Positions 1 through 6,569 of a DNA stretch of 9,445 nucleotides are shown piece after piece. Positions within the stretch are counted from its first letter, which is position 1. Each line of letters begins with the position of its first letter. The position numbers were made by a program, and so were the translations under genes. Source of the stretch: Duncaniella sp. (GTDB lineage: Bacteria > Bacteroidota > Bacteroidia > Bacteroidales > Muribaculaceae); contig JAFLRW010000067.1 of the NCBI GenBank assembly GCA_022511285.1, forward strand, positions 1 to 9,445. Reading direction: 5' to 3'. The notes under the pieces are model-generated. The model did no database searches, was not told the DNA's origin, and worked only from the letters and a program-made list of their open reading frames with translations.

Positions 1-31
1 ATAGTCACCATCGAGGCTACTATAGCGCAGG
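1..31. other. Short stretch downstream of the DUF4105 gene
   Basis: These bases follow the stop codon of the DUF4105 gene. No terminator with a convincing stem is visible; the only inverted repeat (about 1-25) has 5 paired bases followed by mismatches. An ATG on the minus strand at 11-9 could start a further operon gene beyond the left edge, but only three codons would be inside the window, so it cannot be judged. Confidence 0.3.
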
Positions 32-1222
32 CTAAGCGGGATGTAATGGGCGTCTTGCGCGACATATTATATTTGAAATCGCTCTAAGTCCGGAAGCGGA
101 CATGAGCGGGATAAATGCAGGGTTGGGCGACTGCACTCCTGCGACAAAAAGCGCTCCGAGTGCAATCAAGAGTGCAAAGTTAACACTTTGATAGCAAAAC
201 TCCAAGCGATTGCCACTTTTTAGCCAAGGAGTTATGGCGCCGATGAAGCAGAGCGGATTGAGCCAAAGATAGAGCCAGTTGGGAGATGTTGCTTCATGGA
301 CCGAAACGAATATCAAGAATGTAATCACCAACCCTTCGAGGCCTGTGAGAGTGAACCAAGCGGTGTCAAACCATCGTGCCCACACCGCCTTGCCGCGCAT
401 CTGGAAGACTGAAACAATAAGCGCGAGGCCCAAAATGACGCAACTCCACGACATCGGCGTGAGTGGCAGCGGTGTAGGTGCAGCAGCCGCAGATGGGGCG
501 TCAGGACCTCCTGCCAGCCAATGCTCCGATTCCACCAGTCGTTCGCCCGACGGGAGCCGGGCATCGCGAATCATATCGGCGAGCATCAGCGGAGCAAAAG
601 CGGCCTCTCTCTCGGAGATAGGGGTGTCAATGCCGCTCCCCAATGCAGTGTCAATGCCAAACTGATACCACGGATAGTGGCTGTGGAAGTGGCGCATAGC
701 GTTGCGAAACGTAGACCGCTCCGCAGTAGGGACGGTAGGAGGAGCGAGGGTGAGCGTATCGCCTATGGCCCGTTCAATCATTGCCAACGGGCGTGTGGCA
801 CAGTTGTCGTAGACATAATTATAGCGATAGACCCTGTTTTGCGGCAAGAAGTTGTTGTAAATCAGGTTCATAAGACGCTCTGTCTGCAGAGAATCGAGCC
901 GCAGTGTCTGCTCAAGCACGCTGCGTCCTTCCCGTCGGTAAGAGTCAACGAATGGTTCAGTCGGAGCCTCGCCAACCATATAATCCGTCTCCCCTTTTAC
1001 GAAGCGATAGATAAAGTTGGGGGCATTGAAATCAAACACGCCCCAGTTGATGATGCAGTCAGAGCCATCGGCGGTTTGGAGTCGAAGGGCTGAGTGCCCC
1101 TCAAGTTCATAGATATTCCTTCCCTCGCTACACGTGAGCAGCGACACTTTCATTCGTGGCTCAGCCATAACGTAGGCCAGGCTTAGGGCAATAATGGAGA
1201 GGGTCAGAAGTAAGCGTTTCAT
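32..1222 (-). CDS. DUF4105 family exported/membrane protein
   Basis: A 396-residue protein of unknown function that matches the DUF4105 family of Bacteroidetes by pattern. Residues 1-20 look like a signal peptide with likely cleavage after VMA. The conserved periplasmic domain covers about residues 24-235. It contains GHSALRL (42-48) and YNYVYDNCATRP (134-145); His43 and Cys141 are the kind of invariant pair that suggests a cysteine-dependent enzyme, which is inference. An Ala/Pro-rich linker (about 238-256) leads to four probable membrane helices near 258-273, 286-308, 316-334 and 345-363. The stretch between helices 2 and 3 carries a His/Asn-rich element (HEATSPNWLYLWLNP) that looks conserved. 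The gene starts 2 nt after the mutL stop, so it is the fourth visible operon gene and is probably translationally coupled. Its ATG is immediately followed by a typical Lys/Arg signal start, which supports this start. Family call is fairly sure; function is not known. Confidence 0.8.
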   Translation of the reverse strand: MKRLLLTLSIIALSLAYVMAEPRMKVSLLTCSEGRNIYELEGHSALRLQTADGSDCIINWGVFDFNAPNFIYRFVKGETDYMVGEAPTEPFVDSYRREGRSVLEQTLRLDSLQTERLMNLIYNNFLPQNRVYRYNYVYDNCATRPLAMIERAIGDTLTLAPPTVPTAERSTFRNAMRHFHSHYPWYQFGIDTALGSGIDTPISEREAAFAPLMLADMIRDARLPSGERLVESEHWLAGGPDAPSAAAAPTPLPLTPMSWSCVILGLALIVSVFQMRGKAVWARWFDTAWFTLTGLEGLVITFLIFVSVHEATSPNWLYLWLNPLCFIGAITPWLKSGNRLEFCYQSVNFALLIALGALFVAGVQSPNPAFIPLMSASGLRAISNIICRARRPLHPA

Positions 1223-1224
1223 TT

Positions 1225-3087
1225 TCAGCCTAATATTCGGTTGAAATAGTCGCCCGGGATTATTGCAAACACATTTTTGCCGTCGGGGGTAATAGCAGGA
1301 GAAGAGCTGCGGAAGAGGTCGGCTATCAAACGGTCCATTTCGGCATAAGAGAGAACCTGTCCGCGGCGGATGGCACCGTTGCGAGCCATTGCCAAGGCTA
1401 TCCGTTCGTGAAGAGTGGCACCCACCTCTTGCCCGGTATCGTCGACGCTATCTATCATATCCTCAACCAGAGCCTTTGGCGACGAGTCCTTAAGCAATGA
1501 AGGAATGCCGTCAATGCTCCACTCGGTGCCTCCGCGGTGAGTCACCACAAACCCGAGTTCGCGCAGCCGCGGAGCTATGTCAGTAAGTATCTCGTGTGCT
1601 CGAGGGGAGAGTGTCAGTAAGTCGGGGAACATTGTGGCTTGGACCACAAACGCCTCGTCAGAGGTGTGGTGAAGATAGCGGTCATAGAGCACACGCACGT
1701 GGGCCCGATGTTGGTCTATCACCATTAGTCCGCCTTGTGAGGGGGTGAGGATATATGCTCCGCCAAACTGTTGAGTGAAGAGAGCATTGCCATCATCCTC
1801 GGCATCGAGCCCTTCGATTTCAGGAGATGCGGCCGGCGAAGTGTTGAGTCGGCTTTCAGCCATGGAGGCTAAACCCTCGTCGCGGCGACGGATGAAGTTG
1901 TCGTAAAGTTGCTCCCAGTTCTCCACTGACGGTCCGTTGCTTCGAATCGGTGTGCTTACAGTCCGACTCGGGGAAGAGGAGGCACTGAAGGGGTTGTATT
2001 TAGGGTCGATATCCACATCGTGAGTAGCCGTAGGATTGGGGCGAAACACCGGAATCTCCGGTGCGTCTGCCAGATCGAAATCTATCGCCGGAGCAGCGTT
2101 GTAGCGCCCCAAAGAGTCGCGAATGGCGGCTGTGAGTATCTGCCAGATGGCTTGCTCGTTTTCAAATTTTATCTCGTGTTTTGTGGGATGGATATTGACA
2201 TCAATGGTCTCAGGGTCAACGCGCAGATTGATGAAATAGTTAGGTTGCTCGTCGGCCGGAATCAAGCGTTCATAACATTGCATCACTGCTTTATGGAAAT
2301 ACGGATGACGCATATTGCGGCCGTTTACCATAAAGAATTGTAGCGGATTGCGCTTTCGGGCGTTGGCCGGAAGACCCACAAAGCCGCTGATGCTCACTAT
2401 TGTAGTGTCAGTCTCTATCGGAATCAACTGCTTGTCGAGGTTTTTACCAAAAAGTTGGCACACACGCTCCTTCATCGAGCCGCGCCGCAGAGAGTGGATG
2501 GTGATGTCGTTGCTGACAAGAGTGAAGTCGACGGCGGTATTGACCAGAGCCAGTCGTTCAAACTCGCGCATGATTGCCGACATCTCCACAGGGTCTTTTT
2601 TTAGGAATTTCCGTCGGGCCGGGACATTGAAAAAGATATTCTTGACCATCATATTCGACCCCAGGACACACGCTTCAGGCTCTTGGCTCTCGACTTTTGA
2701 GCCGTTGATTACCAGGCGAGTGCCTATCCTATCGCCTTTCTGCATAGTGCGGAGGTCAATTTGGGCTATTGCAGCAATCGAAGCAAGTGCTTCGCCACGA
2801 AATCCCATTGTCTGCAGAGCAAAAAGATCGTCAGCGTTGCGAATTTTTGATGTTGCGTGGCGTTCGAAAGCCAAGCGAGCGTCAGTCTCCGACATTCCGC
2901 AGCCGTTATCCACCACCTGAATCAGAGTGCGTCCGGCATCCTTAAGCACTATTGTCACCGATGTGGCACCGGCATCTATAGAATTCTCCACAAGTTCCTT
3001 TATCACCGAGGCGGGCCGCTGTATCACCTCGCCTGCAGCTATCTGATTGGCCACAGAGTCAGGAAGTAGGCGTATTATATCACTCAT
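1225..3087 (-). CDS. mutL: DNA mismatch repair protein MutL
   Basis: MutL is the ATP-driven cytoplasmic mediator that links mismatch-bound MutS to strand incision. The 620-residue length is normal for the family. The GHKL ATPase domain (about 1-205) is intact: KELVENSIDAG (30-40, catalytic Glu31), DNGCGM (60-65), RHATSKI (76-82), GFRGEAL (95-101) and NVPAR (154-158). The transducer domain (about 210-330) holds DVNIHPTKHE with the expected lysine at 303. A low-complexity linker (about 335-435) leads to the dimerisation domain (437-620). In that domain the endonuclease motif reads DQHRAHVRVLYD (458-469) in place of DQHAxxExxxxE, and the distal Cys and CPHGRP elements are replaced by R569 and TPDGKN (600-605). 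Incision activity is therefore doubtful. The start codon overlaps the end of the OstA-like gene by 8 nt (ATGAGTGA), and the gene ends 2 nt before the DUF4105 gene. Identity is certain; loss of nuclease function is inferred. Confidence 0.97.
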   Translation of the reverse strand: MSDIIRLLPDSVANQIAAGEVIQRPASVIKELVENSIDAGATSVTIVLKDAGRTLIQVVDNGCGMSETDARLAFERHATSKIRNADDLFALQTMGFRGEALASIAAIAQIDLRTMQKGDRIGTRLVINGSKVESQEPEACVLGSNMMVKNIFFNVPARRKFLKKDPVEMSAIMREFERLALVNTAVDFTLVSNDITIHSLRRGSMKERVCQLFGKNLDKQLIPIETDTTIVSISGFVGLPANARKRNPLQFFMVNGRNMRHPYFHKAVMQCYERLIPADEQPNYFINLRVDPETIDVNIHPTKHEIKFENEQAIWQILTAAIRDSLGRYNAAPAIDFDLADAPEIPVFRPNPTATHDVDIDPKYNPFSASSSPSRTVSTPIRSNGPSVENWEQLYDNFIRRRDEGLASMAESRLNTSPAASPEIEGLDAEDDGNALFTQQFGGAYILTPSQGGLMVIDQHRAHVRVLYDRYLHHTSDEAFVVQATMFPDLLTLSPRAHEILTDIAPRLRELGFVVTHRGGTEWSIDGIPSLLKDSSPKALVEDMIDSVDDTGQEVGATLHERIALAMARNGAIRRGQVLSYAEMDRLIADLFRSSSPAITPDGKNVFAIIPGDYFNRILG

Positions 3088-4996
3088 CGGCGTTTTCTGG
3101 GTTTATGGTGATGATTTCTTCAATTTCATCCGTATTTTCAACGGCCTCGGAGTCTGTTTCTTCAACGGCTTCGGGACTCTCGACTGTTTCGGGACTCTCG
3201 ACTGTTTCGGGACTCTCGACGGCTTCAGGGCTCTCAGGCGGTTCCTCCAATATAGTCGGTTTCGGGTGTCCTGTGGCCTGTCCGCGCACCGTGAGGGCAT
3301 TTTTGCTCATCTTTCCTAACACGTTCTGTCGCGCCAGGTCTGCCATCTCCGGTGGATATTCAAACACGTCGTCAGGCGACAGGGGCCGCAATGGAGCATA
3401 CCATCTGAATTTTGGAAGGAAGTAGCTTCCGCGACGAGCTAAGTAGAGCGGTGTGACGCGCCCTGTGGTCTGAGGCCACATCACCAGATGCGATATGTCG
3501 CCATCCACAAAGTCAGCATCCAAATATGAGCTCTCCGTAAACGAGAATTTATTGTAGGTCGAGTCGTTCTCCATCGGGAACATAATCACCTGCACATTTC
3601 CCTCCACATAAATTCTATCTATTACCGTATCGGCCATCCAGGCGGTCATATCAGAGCCTGATATCTGATTGTAGCAGTCCTCTCCAATGTGTTGCGACAC
3701 CATAGCCTGCTCCGGCAGGCGAGCCCAGTCAGCTGTGGAATCGGATAGGTGGACATACACCACATTGCCGGCCACTTGCTTGTCGCCACTCCATATTATG
3801 GGGTTGTAATACATATATAATATCGAGTCGCGCTCCACCATACTCATTGAGTCGCAGAGACCCTGCAGGTCGCGTCTGAAGAATCTGACGCGTCTAAATG
3901 CATCGGTCACCCGAGTGGAGTCGCTATACATCCTCGCCGTGATGGTGTCGGAATGCAGATACAACGTGTCGGGCCGGGAATATTCCAGAGCCAGAGCATT
4001 GCCGGTCACAAATGCACTGTCTTTCAACTCGTCGTAGTATCCATAGTCGCCGAGAATTGAGCTTTTACCGGCCGAGTCAGTCAGCACCATATTGCCGAAT
4101 GCCTCGCCAAATCCGGCATTGCGGTCATAATAGAGAGTGTCGCCGGTCAGCGTGTTGCCGCGGCGGGTGTGTACGATGGAGCGGTCATAGAGGTCGGCTA
4201 TGCCGGTATTGGTATAGTAGACGCCTGACGACGATCTGATTTCACCATCTTTGCTCACTATAAGAGTCTGATCTATAAGCTCGGCAATACCGGTGGCTGT
4301 GTTGTAGGCCAGCGAGTCGGTGAACATCCGCAGGGTGTCGTTCTGCTGCGGCCCGGTGAGCTCGACGTTGTAATAGAAATAGGAGTTTTTGGTGGCAGGA
4401 TAATAAAATCCCTGTTGCGATTTCAGAGTATTGAGTTTATCAGAGAGTGTGCCACCTACTTGATAATAGCCGACATCCTCTACCATATCATAAAAAAACA
4501 CCGGAGTGGTCAGCGACACATCTCGATTGATTAGTCGGACATTGCCACCCGGATATGACCGCAGTTCGGCCACCTCAAGTTCGCCGTCATAGTAGAGTTC
4601 GTCGCCATACACAAATAGGGTGTCGCCCTGCTCCATTCTCACATTATTAAAGGCGTCGAGCGAGGAGGTCTTTTCATTAAAGCGGGCCGAGTCGCAATAC
4701 ATAAACATATCCCCCTTGCGGAACTGCACATTGCCCACGAGTATCTGTATGTCGGAGTCACGCCGCTGATTAGTCATCAGTTTTTCGGCATACTCTATGA
4801 ACACCTTGTTTGGTTGATGGCGGTCAGCCGTAGGGATTGTTGGACGCGCGTGGGGTATCTGCTGAGACTTCTCTTTAGTTTTAGGCGGCTTGGCATTGTC
4901 AGCGTCAGGCGTAGTGATTCCGGCCACCACTATCGGCAGCCATAACGCGGCAAGAGCGAGTGCCGCTATCAGCACGCGTCTTGCCCGTCCTTTCAT
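3080..4996 (-). CDS. OstA-like (LptA-related) LPS transport protein
   Basis: A 638-residue Bacteroidetes OstA-like protein, related to the LptA/LptD-N beta-jellyroll proteins that carry lipopolysaccharide across the periplasm. It is more than three times the length of enterobacterial LptA. Residues 1-25 form a basic start plus hydrophobic segment (signal peptide or anchor). The OstA-like region begins near 66 (FIEYAEKLMTNQ) and shows strand-rich units of the form GDTLxxYGDELYYD...GNVRL (125-155), GDTLYYD...GNMVL (285-305) and further variants, as expected for a repeated jellyroll or beta-taco. The C-terminus (about 585-638) is acidic and proline-rich, with four copies of a six-residue unit ESPE[AT]V at 588-611. 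The start overlaps the isomerase stop as ATGA and the stop overlaps the mutL start by 8 nt, which supports both ends. Family assignment is good; an exact role in LPS transport is inferred from homology and from the neighbouring outer-membrane chaperone. Confidence 0.85.
   Translation of the reverse strand: MKGRARRVLIAALALAALWLPIVVAGITTPDADNAKPPKTKEKSQQIPHARPTIPTADRHQPNKVFIEYAEKLMTNQRRDSDIQILVGNVQFRKGDMFMYCDSARFNEKTSSLDAFNNVRMEQGDTLFVYGDELYYDGELEVAELRSYPGGNVRLINRDVSLTTPVFFYDMVEDVGYYQVGGTLSDKLNTLKSQQGFYYPATKNSYFYYNVELTGPQQNDTLRMFTDSLAYNTATGIAELIDQTLIVSKDGEIRSSSGVYYTNTGIADLYDRSIVHTRRGNTLTGDTLYYDRNAGFGEAFGNMVLTDSAGKSSILGDYGYYDELKDSAFVTGNALALEYSRPDTLYLHSDTITARMYSDSTRVTDAFRRVRFFRRDLQGLCDSMSMVERDSILYMYYNPIIWSGDKQVAGNVVYVHLSDSTADWARLPEQAMVSQHIGEDCYNQISGSDMTAWMADTVIDRIYVEGNVQVIMFPMENDSTYNKFSFTESSYLDADFVDGDISHLVMWPQTTGRVTPLYLARRGSYFLPKFRWYAPLRPLSPDDVFEYPPEMADLARQNVLGKMSKNALTVRGQATGHPKPTILEEPPESPEAVESPETVESPETVESPEAVEETDSEAVENTDEIEEIITINPENADE
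3164..3235 (-). repeat. Four tandem 18-bp units inside the OstA-like gene
   Basis: Four head-to-tail 18-bp units lie at 3164-3181, 3182-3199, 3200-3217 and 3218-3235. The two central copies are identical in all 18 bases; the outer copies differ from them at 3 and 4 positions. Each encodes one six-residue unit (ESPEAV or ESPETV), so a gain or loss of a copy keeps the reading frame and only changes the length of the acidic tail. The identical central pair suggests a recent duplication. Confidence 0.92.
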
Positions 4997-6372
4997 TTCT
5001 GAGTCTCGCCCTCCTTAATCCATCCGGCATTGCGGAACTCGCAGTCGCGCCATCCCTTTTCAATGCGCACGTAGGTCGATTTAATTTTTTCTGACAGCCA
5101 CTTGTCAAGCACTTCCTGACGACGGGACTGTTCGTAGAGTCCCTTGATGAGCTGGTAGTCGTCTGAAAGATTGGCGCGATGTCCGGGAATACGTGCCGTC
5201 AGTTTGACCAATGCCACCATATCTTGCGACGTCTTGGGGTCTTTCATCAAAAATGCTTTCGACACTTCGCCTGGCTCCATAGTGTTGACAACCTTGGCCA
5301 CCTCCTGTGGCAGCTGCGACATCTCAAAGCGCGATGTCCCGGTCTCTTCATTGACCATCACACCGCGATTCTTGTTCGTGTTCTTATCGTTGGAAATCAC
5401 GGCCACAGCCTCTTCAAAGGTGAATTTATGCTCCTCCACCATATCCTTGCGCACGGAGTCAAGGCGATTGCTGGCATCAATGAGGTCAGACTCAGCAACT
5501 CGCGGCCGCAACAGGATGTGGCGGGTGTTCACACGATCGCCTCTCTTCTCTATGAGCTGGATGATATGAAATCCAAATTCACTCTCCACAATTTTCGACA
5601 CCTTCTTGGGATCGTTCAGATTGAATGCTGCAGCGGCATATTCGGGCACCAACTGACCGCGTCCCATGAATCCGAGTTCTCCGCCGTGGGGTGCCGTACC
5701 CGGGTCTTGCGAATAGAGAATGGCAAGCGTGGCAAAATCGCTCTCCCCGCGCTGCACACGGTCGGCATAGTCGCGTAGACGGGCTTTAACATTCTCTATC
5801 TCCTCGCGCGGTATCACCGGCGCGACGGTGAGTATCTGCACCTCAACCTGCAGTGGCACATAGGGCACACTATCCTGAGGCAATTTATCGAAATAACGCC
5901 TCACCTCTGTGGGGGTCGATGTTATATCCTTGGTCAAATTCCTCTGCACCATCTGCACTTTCTGCCTGTTGGCTATCATATCGTGATACTGTGTGCGCAG
6001 AGCCGAAATAGATTTGTTGAAATACTGCTCCACCTTCTCCTTTGAGCCGAGCTGATTAATCAGGAAGTTGATTTGATTCTCCACCTGCTGCATCACCATA
6101 CCCTCGCTCACCTCTACGGTATCCATTTCAGCCTGATGGAGATAAAGCTTCTCCACAGCCATCTGCTCGGGTATCACACAATAGGGGTCGCCATCAATAG
6201 GCATCTTTTCATAGAGCATACTCTGATAGGTCTCCTCTACTTCAGATTTCCATATCGGGGTGTCACCCACAACCCACACCACCTCCTCGGCCACATTATC
6301 AATGGCCGCCGGCGAGGGCTGTGAGCACAACAGGGCCACCACGCATAATATCAATATATTGTTGAATTTCAT
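4993..6372 (-). CDS. Periplasmic SurA-like peptidyl-prolyl isomerase (parvulin type)
   Basis: A 459-residue exported foldase that probably acts as a chaperone for outer-membrane proteins in the periplasm. Residues 1-23 form a signal peptide ending in PSPAA. A SurA-type N-terminal helical region covers about 27-165. The first parvulin domain (about 175-277) is canonical: SQDPGTAPHGGELGFMGRGQ (221-240), VPEYAAAAF, and FGFHIIQLIEKRG near its end. A second parvulin-like domain starts at VNTRHILLRP (281-290) and runs to about 395; it has lost the GGxLG core (NRGVMVNEETG instead), so it is likely a structural or substrate-binding module. A C-terminal helical segment (about 400-459) resembles the part that packs against the N-terminal region in SurA. 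It is the first gene of the operon and overlaps the next start by 4 nt. The ATG is chosen because it opens a typical Lys-containing signal sequence 39 nt after a promoter-like box. Confident at family level; true SurA orthology is not proved. Confidence 0.9.
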   Translation of the reverse strand: MKFNNILILCVVALLCSQPSPAAIDNVAEEVVWVVGDTPIWKSEVEETYQSMLYEKMPIDGDPYCVIPEQMAVEKLYLHQAEMDTVEVSEGMVMQQVENQINFLINQLGSKEKVEQYFNKSISALRTQYHDMIANRQKVQMVQRNLTKDITSTPTEVRRYFDKLPQDSVPYVPLQVEVQILTVAPVIPREEIENVKARLRDYADRVQRGESDFATLAILYSQDPGTAPHGGELGFMGRGQLVPEYAAAAFNLNDPKKVSKIVESEFGFHIIQLIEKRGDRVNTRHILLRPRVAESDLIDASNRLDSVRKDMVEEHKFTFEEAVAVISNDKNTNKNRGVMVNEETGTSRFEMSQLPQEVAKVVNTMEPGEVSKAFLMKDPKTSQDMVALVKLTARIPGHRANLSDDYQLIKGLYEQSRRQEVLDKWLSEKIKSTYVRIEKGWRDCEFRNAGWIKEGETQK

Positions 6373-6411
6373 CTACTGCTATATTTGAGTTTGTCACAAG
6401 TAAAAATCGCC

Positions 6412-6419
6412 CAAAGTTA
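6412..6419 (-). promoter_or_regulatory. Probable -7 box of the four-gene operon promoter
   Basis: The minus strand reads TAACTTTG here, an exact match to the Bacteroidetes primary sigma factor -7 consensus TAnnTTTG. It lies 39 nt upstream of the isomerase start codon, giving a predicted 5' leader of about 30-35 nt. The upstream -33 element is weak: only a CTTTAA-like stretch about 21 nt further up, not a TTTG. A transcription start has not been shown. Confidence 0.5.
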
Positions 6420-6500
6420 CAAAAAATCCTCCAATCCCCCTTAAAGCAGTTTCTTAAAAATCATTATCGGCTGTCTATGTTATTTAATTTTGGCTATTTC

Positions 6501-6532
6501 ATTGTCAAATTCATAGATTATGCTTAAATTCG
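6501..6532 (+). promoter_or_regulatory. Candidate promoter of the GH105 gene
   Basis: ATTG (6501-6504) and TAAATTCG (6525-6532) approximate the Bacteroidetes -33 TTTG and -7 TAnnTTTG elements, each with one mismatch and with a 20-nt spacer, as expected. The -7 box is 37 nt before the ATG. A rival box, TAATTTTG at 6485-6492, matches the -7 consensus exactly but has no recognisable -33 element, so which one is used is uncertain. Confidence 0.35.
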
Positions 6533-6569
6533 CACGTTTATTTGCGATAAATTATTCAACTATAAGTAT

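Larger units (their letters stand above)
6373..6569. other. Divergent intergenic region between the isomerase and GH105 genes
   Basis: This 197-base AT-rich region separates two divergent genes and must hold the promoters for both. Promoter-like boxes of the Bacteroidetes type (TAnnTTTG) occur on both strands. No small coding sequence, RNA gene or hairpin of note is apparent. Neither start codon adjacent to it has a clear Shine-Dalgarno sequence, which is normal for this phylum. Confidence 0.7.

Noticed and set aside
9..11. ATG on the minus strand that could begin another operon gene.
   Set aside because: Only three codons lie within the window, so no coding call can be supported.
1..25. Inverted repeat after the DUF4105 gene as a terminator.
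   Set aside because: Only 5 bp pair before two mismatches, and no T-tract follows.
521..1093. A 190-codon plus-strand open frame opposite the DUF4105 gene.
   Set aside because: Its product has no recognisable domain, and the opposite strand carries a conserved family motif over the same bases.
3047..3425. Plus-strand open frames with repeated peptides opposite the OstA-like gene end.
   Set aside because: They are antisense readings of the 18-bp repeat; the minus-strand frame has a signal peptide, domain match and coupled ends.
5010..5016. AAGGAGG on the minus strand upstream of the OstA-like start as a Shine-Dalgarno site.
   Set aside because: It is 13 nt from the ATG, codes for Lys-Glu-Gly at the end of the isomerase, and Bacteroidetes rarely rely on such sites; translation is more likely coupled through the ATGA overlap.
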